Shown here in pieces: positions 33,916 to 45,400 of a stretch of DNA of 64,000 bases. Position 1 is the stretch's first letter, and every line of letters starts with the position of its first letter. Below the pieces are notes generated by a model. The model worked only from the letters and a program-made list of their open reading frames with translations. It was not told the DNA's origin and searched no databases. A program made the position numbers and the translations under genes. Source of the stretch: Spisula solida (Eukaryota > Mollusca > Bivalvia > Venerida > Mactridae); NCBI GenBank assembly GCA_947247005.1, contig OX365944.1, positions 4,228,501 through 4,292,500 of the forward strand, read 5' to 3'.

Positions 33916-35800
33916 ATTCTACGTCAATTGCAGGTAAAGCTGATCAAGTCAATATTGAACAATAACATTGTGATTATCAGTAATGAACAAAAAAATGGAT
34001 GTTAAACTGTAAGAACCACTAAATACTTAGTATATCCAGTCCAAGAATGGTTTTAGCAGCTAGCTCATGGTTTTAAAAGTATGCACATCACTTCAAAATT
34101 AGGTATTAAAACGTAAGACATGTAAGATGGCAATTTTTATCCCCGCTATTGTTGTGCCCTCGCACATTGACAAATATTCAATCTAACTTGGTTAACTTCA
34201 GTAAGAATAATCCAGGTACTGAGGTAGGAAAAAATCAATATAGTTAATGGTATATGTTGCATTATGTTGATAAAATGTTTTATTTTTCTTCAATGTCTGA
34301 TAGTAAAATTGTGCGGTATTATCTCGCGTTACGGCTATAAAAATCTAGATCTCGGCTGCGTGTCATATCCTTGTGATTTATTTTAATTCCTAATGTGGTT
34401 CTGGATACTAAAATTAATGGTATTTTATTAATAACGACATTATTTGTGATGTTACTTTCTAAATAATATTTTTTCCGAAAGTGCATATTGGAAGTACCTC
34501 AACACTTTCGAAAAGTTACTAACCATTCCATTCATGATCAGGGGTTCCATTTGACTTCGGAGTTGGGGCTTTGACCCTTGAAATTTCCAAAAGCAACATT
34601 TTGACCCTCAAGAATTTTTAAGGGTCATTTTTTCTTAAAATCATGGGTATTTTGCCTATAAAATTATAAAATTTAGTGAGAAGAATCAAAAGGACCCTTC
34701 AGATTCAGAAGCTAATGGAACACCTTCATTCATGATGCTTCCCAACGTATTGATAAAGACATCGGTTGATTGGTAAAGCGACTTGAATGCCTTATCATCT
34801 TGTCAAGCTTTGACCTGCCTGCTGAATGTGTAGAGTCAATTGCTGAACCCTCTTATAGTGTGACACTGTCTCTTTAAACTATGTTATTCTTTCCCCTGAC
34901 TACTGTATTAATGGTTAATACAACAACATGGAAATAATTGAAATTTTGCAAATTTACTGAATTTGCAAATATTGAATATTGTATCAATTTTTGTCAGGAT
35001 ATCACTCTACTAAGATTTTTTTAAATCTCTGATATTGTCTGGCGAGAAATATCTGAAATTCAGAATTTGACATCTTCTCCAAAATTACTAGTTTTTCATT
35101 ATTCCGGTACATTGCCATCTAGTTAACCCAGTATCATTATGTTGCAGTTTATATTTGATGCTATCTATGGAGACTTGATTGGTAATTTGGTATATTACAC
35201 AAGCACAGATGGATGTGTCAGGTATTCACAGCATACCTGGATATGTTGAAATTCTGAGATTTGTTCTAAAAACTCAGATACAAAACCTGGTAAGTTTTAT
35301 AACTTCAATAAGGTGTAAACAATTTTTTTGTTTATTTTCAGTAATCTGACCTACCCTATATTTTGCTGGGATCCTAAATGTTTTTGTGTTTGAAAAAAGG
35401 GCTGTTGTTTTGTAAAAAAACCAAGATATCCTATTTTTTAGCCTATTACAAAAAACAAACAAATTGTTATTGTCCGACCATAATTAATTAAGTGGGTAAA
35501 AATTTGTAAGAACAAACTTTGTCATTGGATTATTACAGGAATACGATATACGATACAATAATTCGTATTCGTAATTACAGGATGTATATTGACGTTTTTC
35601 CAAAAAAGTGCAAATTTTTAAACAATACTTTTACACTCCTTCAAGAGTCAATATTTTCCTGGGACAACAATACAAAGCCCATACATGTACTAATCATAGT
35701 CTTTGTAGTTCTCATTTTGGTTCATTTGTTTAATAAGTATCATGTTACATAGTCCACAGATTTGTAACTGTAAGTATTTATAACGAGCGGAAGTCCTAGT
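33916..35800. other. Non-coding stretch
   Basis: Holds a diverged copy (about 34541-34730) of the MITE at 10205-10370. A 77-codon plus-strand frame (35519-35752) has no recognisable motif. A possible 5' exon (ATG at 35843, stop after 16 codons, donor GTAAAG near 35899) cannot be tied to any gene. Confidence 0.4.
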
Positions 35801-36082
35801 AATTCTGGATCACCCCTCATATTTCTGTAGTCAGTCAGTGTCATGGAAGAACTATACCTCACCGTACGGTACTACCAACGATCAAACTGGTGAACAGGTA
35901 AAGTGTACCAAATGTCTGAACATGATAGTCATGTCACTATTCTTATTCTGTTAATGGCTGCGTAATATAAACTTGACCTTATGTTTACCATGTGTGTTTA
36001 TAGTAGGTATGGAAACAAAGAATGAAAACATAAGCACAACTTGGTCGAGTGATCGCTTGTTTCAGAAGTGTCAATTATTATA

Positions 36083-36150
36083 CAGTCAGTTCTCGATACA
36101 ATGACGCTGTTTGTTCACAAGAAAAATGTCGTTATAACAAATAATTAATT
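36083..36150 (+). mobile_element. Solo pogo-like terminus
   Basis: TA followed by CAGTCAGTTCTCGATACAAT and AAAAATGTCGTTATAACAAA looks like the left end of a pogo/Tigger-type element. No partner end was found, so it is a truncated remnant. Confidence 0.4.
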
Positions 36151-36275
36151 TATTATGTCGGTGTACTGAATTGATTTAGAGTGTTTTAAAGGTCAAATAC
36201 GACAGATTTTATTTTTGGCGTTTCATTAAGTATATGGTATTTATAAGAGAATAAAAAGTTTTTATACTTAAACTA

Positions 36276-37184
36276 CAGTAAAACTTCGATGCCTCGAACA
36301 GTACTTGCCTCGAACACCCTAGATGCCTCGAACTAGTTCTTCGGTCCCGTCAAAATTCCTTCAATATCCATATGGTAAACAGTAGATGACTCGAACAGTA
36401 TCTAGGTCGAACACTCGAACTGATTGGATGATCCCTTGCTAGGATTTACCCGTAGATGAGTCGAACAATACAAGTTTTCGCACCTTTCATTGACTGTTGA
36501 AATCCATTGTTCGAACGCGGGTAGACGGGGACAAGTTGTGATAATTACTGTACCAAACAATTGTTTGTGTTCGACTGCATTGTATAACACGTTTTTGAAC
36601 ATTAATTTTATTACGTCCATTAAATGGTTAATGAAGGCCGTCCAGGAAATTGAAACTTAGTTATTTTTAAATAAATCGGAATAAAAAATCATTTTTCAAC
36701 GTTTGTCAAAAGAGTCCGTAACATTTCCATTTATTGATTTGTAGCTGGGACGAGAGTCTTACTTTAACCCAGGATATGAAGATATTATGTGGCTCGCAGC
36801 TTAATTTTTATACTTGTATATAAATATGCTGTTTAACGAGAAACCTTACAAGCGTGAACACTCGAAGAGCTTGTAGGAGATAAGTCTGATTTCATGTCAA
36901 TTTGGTCAAACTATATTGATTCATTATTGCTGGGAAGAATATATACGTGTATTCTCGTCCCAGAGTATTGTTATGAATAAAATTACAAAACAAATATAGA
37001 CCTATATTAGTTATACACATAAATTATGCAATATACACACACGATTTGTAAATTTACACGTACCAACATAAGTTCGAACTCATACCCCTGCATATTCTTG
37101 GATACCATAGATGCCTCGAACACCCTAGATGTCTCGAACTATCTTCCCGGTCCGAAGGTAGTTCGAGGCATCGAAGTTCTACTG
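36276..37184. mobile_element. Pogo-like MITE with CTTCGATGCCTCGAAC ends, 909 bp
   Basis: Left end CAGTAAAACTTCGATGCCTC and right end (inverted) CAGTAGAACTTCGATGCCTC, flanked by TA (36274-36275, 37185-37186). The motifs CTAGATGCCTCGAAC and CTAGATGTCTCGAAC recur subterminally on both sides. No transposase. Confidence 0.8.
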
Positions 37185-37984
37185 TATGCTTAAAAACGTA
37201 ATAAACGGCATTTTCGTACCTCGATTGGCGTATATTGTGAAAAAAACAACCCGGGTTTTTTCCCTTGATTTGTGACGTCATCGATGCACAACTGATTATC
37301 ACAGAGGCATTGAAACTGTTGTAAACTACGAGTACTCGTTTAAATCTTGAGCTATTTCGAATATATATTATGTCAAAATGTGTTTAATTACATAGTATAC
37401 ATGTGTCAGTATTATGTAATAGTATGTACGCATAAAGAATTCACCACGGGGGTTATGTACAGCTTCAACGGCGGTGTCATAAAGTCGACATTCCTGGTGT
37501 ACACTATGCGCGTAACGGGGGTTCGTTACTGGTCAAAACAGGATTATAATCTAACATTCTGATCACCTCGGTCTTTATGCATATTTACCGGGGACAACTG
37601 AAATGACCGGGCTTTCACGATTGCTAATCTATTTTTTTGTCTCTGCCCCATTTGATGTTGAATTAAGACTTAACATATTAGGTTGGATACAAAAATGTGT
37701 GAATATTTAATCGCTATGCATGCATCGAAAAATATTTTATACCTTATTCAACTTCATAGTCGTTTACAATACGCGAGTCATATAAATGGTGTTGTTACGA
37801 GCGAAACATTATAATACATTGTAATAGAATTATGACAAACCAAATATAAACAGTACGATATTGCCCCAGATCTTGAGTGGGTCCTGTACTAAACTGGAAG
37901 AAGAAAAAGGTATAAAAAGTGTAAATATTTCTAACTTGATGTAGATTCTATTATTTAGTTGTGCATTTATGTGTTTTATAATGC

Positions 37985-38285
37985 CTTATATGGTTAATAA
38001 TATTTTTATGCCCCCGTATCGATAGATCGGGAGGCATATAGTGATTCACCTGTCCGTTCGTCCGTTCGTTCGTCCTGGTTAACCCAAATTGACCGTTTCT
38101 TCTAGCATTAATATGGCTTGCTACAAAGCTTTCATACTTGCATGGATGTTGTATATGAACACTCTCCACACGCCTGTATCACCTAACCCCATTTTGACCT
38201 TCACCTTGACCTAATTTTGGACTTAGACTTATTTATAGACAAGGCTTCCACAGGGGGCATAAGCGTTTATTGAACGCAGTCTTGT
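37985..38285 (-). mobile_element. Modular dispersed repeat, family B (single module)
   Basis: Contains GTCCGTTCGTCCGTTCGTTC, then a module with TTCTAGCATTAATATGGCTT and ATGGATGTTGTATATGAACA, and ends GGGGGCATAAGCGTTTATTGAACGCAGTCTTGT. The same ends and module occur in opposite orientation at 59195-60012 with three or more modules. Confidence 0.7.
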
Positions 38286-38810
38286 ATTAACTGACTATTC
38301 GTGGAAGGTCGATAATGATCTGTAAAGATCATACACAAAGTGTCAGACTTCATTCTAGTATCAAGGCCTAGTGTTACGTAGTCCTTATGGTTTGGTCAAG
38401 AACGTAACGCTTGTGTTCGTATAGTGGCTTTTATTCATATAGTTAATTACACAGTTTGTAAACATAGTACTTCTCAGGTTCAACAGCATAAGTCAACTTT
38501 TCATACTCATAAACATAATGTCCAGGCTTATGGCCCAAGCTACTCGCTTGTTGACGGCCCACACCATCTGGTCTCTAACGACTCTACTTCTCAACTCTAA
38601 CTCTCTGACTAACTGACTGACTGAACTGAATCCCCACTAACATGGTATTGACCAACCAGACAGATATTTAATTTACACTTCCTTACACTGACAGGTGTTA
38701 GCTCGAGGCTGTCTAGCTTTAGTACAAATCTATATTTAGGCACAGTCGATAGGAAAGTGCATTGCAATTAATATTATATAATTAGCTATCCCACGAATCA
38801 TTACACTACA

Positions 38811-39410
38811 CTAGGTCACACTGAGGAATTCCTCTTCGACGATTAGCAATTACACATAGTTTCCCGATGCTATTGCAGAACCTATCCCTGAAGTTCCTAA
38901 TTGCCTGTGTCATCAAGAGTACAACCCCGACGCAGTGGTATTGACATACTATAACTTCGGGAACACATCGGGAGTTCTCTCGATGCCTCCCGGTACCCCG
39001 AATCATCCCCGATAAATATTAACGAATATTTGGGACTAAATACCAAGACTGCGAATTTGTCGCTGACTGTTCGCCTATCATTTAAATATCACTAAATTCT
39101 TGAAACTTCCGCGAATCCTCTGGGAATCCTCATGAAATAAGTTTTTATCGCGGAAGCATCCCCTATCATTGCTGCGGGGATGCCTCCCCGAGATACCCCC
39201 AAGGCAGTTGGACAGACGCACAAAGTCAGGAAAACATCTGGATTCCCGCTCCCTCCGATTCGTCACGATTCCTCCCGATTTGCAATTTTTTCATGACTTC
39301 CCTGAAGCTACCCATCGGCCACGAGGAACCTGTTCCCGATGCCACCCGAAGCTCATTTATTTACATCGCCAGTACATCGCCGAGGCATATAATGCTCAGT
39401 GGGACCTAGG
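38811..39410. mobile_element. CCTAGGTCCCAC-family element, longer member, about 600 bp
   Basis: Left CTAGGTCACACTGAGGA and right (inverted) CCTAGGTCCCACTGAGCAT ends. The interior is rich in GATGCCTCCC / CCCGATGCC-type words that also occur, in part, in the 218-bp element at 52171-52388. The two open frames inside look incidental. Confidence 0.6.
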
Positions 39411-41060
39411 TCCAGTGAGAATAACGATAAACATTGCATTTTTAATTAATCGAAACGTGTAGCTCAATATAAGGTTGTAATCGAAATGTGACCTTAAGGC
39501 TTACCATATCCGATCATCGTGAATTCCAGAGTACACGTCCAAAGACACTTGCACATATATAGTGATTTCCACTGAGGGTACATAAAATATACATAATTTT
39601 ATTTATTATATCAATGAGCGATTATTTAATTCTTGAACATTACAGATCACGAAATAACTTGTGTATGTTATTTCAAACACGTGCCTAATTTGCGTTTACA
39701 GGCCTGCCATTTCTCAGGCATTGAGCCGGTAATTACCGGCAATCTGGTGTGATTACAGGCTTACCGGCTTTGTGGTCCAATTTACCGGCAATCTTGTTAA
39801 AATCAATGCGTTCATGGTTCTCAACAACAGTGTATACCTTTTTCATAACGATGGTGTTTATTGCGAGTCGGTATAATTGGCGACAAAGCAATTAACAGGA
39901 AACACGTGTCATAAAATGTACTACCTCCCGGTGTTTCCCAAATATGAATAAGATTTAATGGACTCGTTCTGGCTCACTTGGACGCTTCTATTTTCCATAA
40001 ACATGTATAAAACGACTTTAAGACATAGATGGTTTTAAAGTCGGTCTTCTACTGACGAGCTTTTTCTGCATTTTTATATTGTTAATTTATGCATAGCCCA
40101 GATTGTATTATAGGTGTCTAGCTATTATCGAAAATAGCCTAGGGCTCTTCTTCATTGGTTTTATTCTAGGACCTTAAAATAACAGAACAATTAGTTTGTA
40201 TGGCTTTATCTAATTACAATTAATAAATGATTTTTTATTAGGCCATGCTTGATGGGCTTATAGTTAGGTGGTTCGCGCGCTAAGCAGCTTGAATTAGGCG
40301 GTAAATTTATCATCTTCGCGCGCTTTAATTCAATGTTTGCTTAAATCTCAGGCTTTTTGCATGATTTTATTATGACAGGCCTGGAAATATCTACAATGTG
40401 TCGGTCTAAATAACCTTTTAGACATGCCAATTCATAGAAATTCTGGATTGTGTACTTGTTTCAAACTAAGTTAGACCGGTTGCTATTTGAGGAATAATCA
40501 TCAGTGAAATACCGACACATATTTGATGTTGAAAGTGCGGCAAAAAGCGTGCGGTGTATTTCATGTTCAAAGAATATAAAGATCACATGGTGTCCGATGT
40601 CTGTGTTGCTGGCGGTGACAGGTCACGCAGGTGCAGGGGCGTGTCTAATTTATTACAAGACAATTTGTATCAGCCAATCAATAACGTCATGAATTGAAAT
40701 TATAGCCGTTATGAGCAGTTGAGTTAGTGCATGAAACGCACAATTAGATCACCAATTAGATGTACTTTAATAATATGTTATACTTTTTGAAAATAACTAA
40801 GATGCGGTAAAATTCATATTGTTGGTTTTGCCGGTGAAATGGAAGTTTTAAAAGGTGAAAAGTTTGTGCGTGAATAAAATATTGCGTGGCCACGCAACTC
40901 TTATGAATGAACACAACATTATTAATTGTTAATAATTGGGGGTTTTCTCTGTCGCTTGACTGTGAATGATATGCTGTATACCAAATACACTACATGACAA
41001 TATGATCAATTATCAAAAAACAATTAAGAAATAAAGAAAACTTATTATTTCGCCGATAAC
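39411..41060. other. Non-coding or unresolved stretch
   Basis: No supported gene. One plus-strand segment (about 40504-40632) is open, has Cys-x2-Cys and ends at a GTGCAG donor-like site, but its frame does not join the next called exon. Confidence 0.35.
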
Positions 41061-41076
41061 GTTTTATTTATGTGCA

Positions 41077-41585
41077 ATGAGATTACACATTTCCAAATTA
41101 CAACATTTCAGGCACGATTTTTCTGTGTTGGATGTTGTTGAAAAAATTTACCAAATTAATTTAGGCCTACTATCTTATAAAACAAATGATATTTATATTC
41201 ACAATGGAAATAATAAATTAGGATTAACTCGGCATCCACGAATTATTGAAAAGGTCGGTAAGTTTACTTCAACTTTTTTCTGACTTGTGTGGCACAATTA
41301 TTCCCTCGTCAAAATTTCCCTGGCTCGAAACCCTTTCTCGCGAATCATACTTACCCTTAAAGAAACGATTTAATTATATTTTATTAGTAATTCATCAAGG
41401 AATTGTACAAAAGCTTTATAATATTATATGATATTGATATACCGACCGCTGATTTAATTAATTCAGGAACGTATCAAAACAAAGACTCAGATAATATACA
41501 GGTTCCTGTAAACATTCGTCATAATTCCGTATGGAGATTATGCAATAAGTGGTTTAAAAATGTATATTTTACACCCATATGTTAA
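41077..41585 (+). other. AT-rich region with three overlapping open frames
   Basis: Three plus-strand frames (41077-41283, 41246-41431, 41403-41585) succeed one another, each shifted by one base, and each ends just after the next begins. A decayed gene with two indels or chance in AT-rich DNA are both possible. The first has an acceptor-like ATTTCAG (about 41111) and a donor GGTAAGT (about 41262). No family recognised. Confidence 0.3.
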
Positions 41586-42121
41586 GATCATATATAAACT
41601 GGGCGTGTATGACGTTTACCCCCTGAAGCGCATCTGTTAATTACTGCCCCCCTAGTGCGACATTTTAGAATGTGACACGCGCCAGTAATGTCCTTATCGG
41701 TATGTGGCCGTTTTGTTTGTTAATTATTGAAGGAAATTGAATTGTGGTAGAAATGACAACATATATATTGCTTAGAACACGGCCCATTATAGTCATTACC
41801 GCCACTGATCACGAATTTAATCCAATAAACAATCGATAGTGGCCACTGGAATTTACTTATCTAAAGAAGAACATTTCTACATGTGTGCATCGATGACGTC
41901 ACACGGTCTCAAAATCAAGGGAGACAACCAGGTTGGATTTACGTTGTCCTTTATTTATCGGCAACTTGATCGTTTAAAATCATCTTATGTATTGAAATTA
42001 TGCTGAAAACATTTACACCAAGTGTTTTATAGGATATATATCTGTGGAAATTCGTTGTTATATTTAACATCATAATTTTCGTCATATTTGACCTTTAAAA
42101 CATTTGTTCTCAAAAAATGAA

Positions 42122-42200
42122 GTCAGTATATGAATATGTCAGTATATGAATATGTCAGAGTATATGAATATGTCAGTATATGAATATGTCAGTATATCAG
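42122..42200. repeat. 16-bp minisatellite (5 copies)
   Basis: Unit AGTATATGAATATGTC, one copy with a two-base insertion. It lies 65 bp before the first called zinc-finger exon. Confidence 0.8.
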
Positions 42201-42264
42201 GTGTTGTTATATCAGGACCTAACTGTATGCAGTTACACAAAAGATCAAATAAATATCAAATCAG

Positions 42265-42477
42265 GAACTGTTATTTGCAAATAAGGCAAGTGATTGTTAC
42301 ACCTTGAAGTACCAAATACAAAGAGAAGTGCAGCGGCCATGTTTAGCCGAACCAGATATGATGTTACGAAAGCTTGTACCTAGTCATTCTACAGTTTCCA
42401 CAGCAAACACGGATACCAGTTCCTGTGATGTCATATCCGTTGCCATAAACATTGCCTCTGCACTACCTTCTCTTTAT
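42265..42477 (+). CDS. Zinc-finger gene, first called exon
   Basis: 213 nt, open throughout, acceptor-like AAATCAG and weak donor GTAGGG, phase 0. The next stop in frame is at 42490-42492, so the donor must lie before it. The weak sites make the limits uncertain; ATG codons at 42358 and 42361 could be the start. Confidence 0.5.
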
Positions 42478-45400
42478 GTAGGGTACACTTAGGTAATTTG
42501 AAACCATGAGCCTATGCAATCTGTAGCTCGATCTCAGTGTTTATGGTTTTGTAATGATTATGAAATTGAATGATGCAGGTATATTTTATACCTCTGTATA
42601 TCCATTGTTATTATTAGAGCTGTCATTGATTCGACCCAAGGCATATCATCGATTCCGATTATATAAGTATAGACAATAATCAATATATCGATTTACACTT
42701 ATAGACAAACTAGAAACAGGCCCATCAGTCATTATACATTTATTTAGCCATTCTACACTGAATATGTTGGGTATAGATTCAGCTTTTGAAAATATCACCT
42801 TTGGTTTTAGTTTAGACTTGACCCATTTTGACAATTGGTGAACTTCCATTTTAACAAAGAAAATATTTTCGGCATTAAAATGAGGATATTGGGTGGTTTC
42901 ATTCATTTACCCATGTATCAATATTTCAAAAAGGTGAATTGATGATCGATCGACCAAAAAATATTGTTGATACATCGATACTGCTTCTGTCAATGACAGC
43001 TCTAATTATTATCTTTATTTTAGGTTGAGCAGCTTCGAGATCATGGCGGTGAGGAAACTCTGGTATTATCTGCCAACCTTACTGCTGGCACGATAAGTCA
43101 TCTAGGATCAGATAAAGGTCAAGGTTTCCTGGATGTTCGAGATGATATACGATCACACTTTCTCACACACTGTCTACAAGGTAAGTCACTGATAAGAAGT
43201 CCACAAACTGTGACAGATAGATAATTACATTCTACTGTTGTTGATCATTTCCCCCAGGATATTTTTTGCACTTTTACATTAGGCCCTACAAAATGAATTG
43301 TTAGTCCCCTACCGGTTTTTGACTGGAGGGGACTATAGGTTTGCCCTCCGTCCATCAGTCAGTCAGTCTGTCCGTCCATCAAAAAATCTGGATCCTGACG
43401 TAACTCAAACAGTTTCCAAGCTAGGTTTATGAAACTTGGTATGTGAATAGGGGGCAATAAGGGCATTAGGCACGTCTAAAAATATTTTGATTCTGACAAA
43501 AATTGTGGTTGCTATGGCGACAGAAAGAGTGAAAATATGCCCAAATCTGGATCCTGCCACTACTCAAACAGTTTTCAAGCTAGGTTTATGAAACTTGATA
43601 TGTGGATAGGGTGCAATGAGGGGATCATGCACGTCCAAAAATATTTCTGATTCTGACAAAAATTGTGGTTGCTATGGCAACAGAAACATTGAAAATGGCT
43701 TAAAACCGGTAGGGGACTTCTGTATTGTCTGCAATTCTTAATTACTTGTTTGTTTCCTGTAATGTTCCCCAAAAACATACTGTAAAGAAGAAATTATTTC
43801 ATGCGATTTAATTTGGCGGAGTTCTCGATTGGTAGAATTTCTCAAAATTAAGTTGCTGCGTAAGTGCTAAAAACATTAATATGGACATTACGGGAAACTT
43901 AAAAACGCGAAAAATTGTAGTTGCGGATATGCCGACGATCGGCAAAACATTAGTTAAAAAGTTAGTATTCACGAAAGTAAAGTGGTTTACTGTAGGGAAG
44001 GTAGTTTAAAAGATATTATTTTACATAGAGTAAGAGCAACTACGCTTCGAAAAGTATAAATAGTGTAGTAAAAATACAGATTTTTTTCAAACGCCATAAA
44101 ACATTTTGGATAGGTTAGGATACCTGAAACACACACTTTCTAGTCTTAATAAAAAATAATTCATATTCTTGTTTCATTTCATATGGTTAGTCTATTTACA
44201 TGTATGTATATAAAGAAGTTACCACAAACTTCTTGCGATAAAACTCTTCGATGTTTTAAATTCAATCAGGCAAATACGTTTATCAGGTAAATGGTATGAG
44301 AAAAAAATACAATAAGTGGCAACTGTTCAGTATTCAAGGATTTATATAAGTCTGTAGCCTTTTCATAATTGGTATTCCTACAGGATGTCCCAAAAAACGG
44401 GGACCTGCCTAAAACGCTTATAATTTATTTAATTTTTAATGAATTTGACCATTTTTTGTGAGAGTGTGTAAAAGTGATATCTTCTTCTAAAATAGGTACT
44501 TATTAATATGTTGTGCTTTAAAACTGGAAGTGACGTCATCATTTTACATATGGTGTTATTTTCTGTTTTTTGCGAACTTACGTCGAAAATTGCATCATTT
44601 GACAAGACATTGTTGTTTATATTTACATTCCGACCCCAAATGACATCTCAGGTGTCCCATATTCAAGGATAATGGATATGCATGCACTAATGTCCATCAT
44701 GCATAGGAAACAGATTAACCAAAAGGCTCATGTCCGAGCTATATCTAGGCCACGTGCCCTTATGGTTGAGTTCAAATGTCAGTACTTTTTGTGAAGTATC
44801 ATGTTTTTGCTGCTGATTTGTTGTAATAAGTGGTTTCTGCTTTCTTATAAATGCTGACACAGTAAATGACTATGATATATATCTATGAACTGTTTATTTG
44901 GATAACAGTTCACCTTATTACCTTTTGCTTCTATCTAGTAAGCTCTCTTGTTGAGTGTTCTCAATAATCATAACTTAATATTGATATTTTGCTTCTTTGG
45001 TGAATGTTAATGAATATTTTGAAGGTTGCCTGCTTTCCTTTTTTAAATAAACTCACCATTTTCTCCCCCTTTCATTATTGCATTGCAAAGTTCTTAGGTT
45101 TTCTAAAAACGTTCATCACCTCTGTGACTTTAAAACCTTGTTGTTCTCAAAATGAATGCTCAGACAACAATGTCTTATCAAATGATGAAATTTTCCACGT
45201 ACATCAGCAAAAAAACCAGGAAACAATACCATCGGTAAAACGATGATGTCACTTCCTGTTTTAAAGCAAAACATATTAATAAGTACCATTTTTAGAAATA
45301 GAGATCACTTTTGAACACTCTCACAAAAAATCAGTCAAATTCATTATAAATTAAATAAGTTATAAGGGTTTTAGGCAGGTCCCCGTTTTTTTGGGACACC

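Noticed and set aside
35519..35752. 77-codon frame with a hydrophobic end resembling a membrane segment
   Set aside because: AT-rich codons make Ile/Leu/Phe/Val runs likely by chance; there are no splice sites and no known family.
38806..39462. Arg-rich frames on both strands
   Set aside because: They arise within the CCTAGGTCCCAC element and resemble no known protein.
45004..45246. 80-codon frame inside the long-TIR element
   Set aside because: No transposase motif, and it extends into the right terminal inverted repeat, so it is probably incidental.
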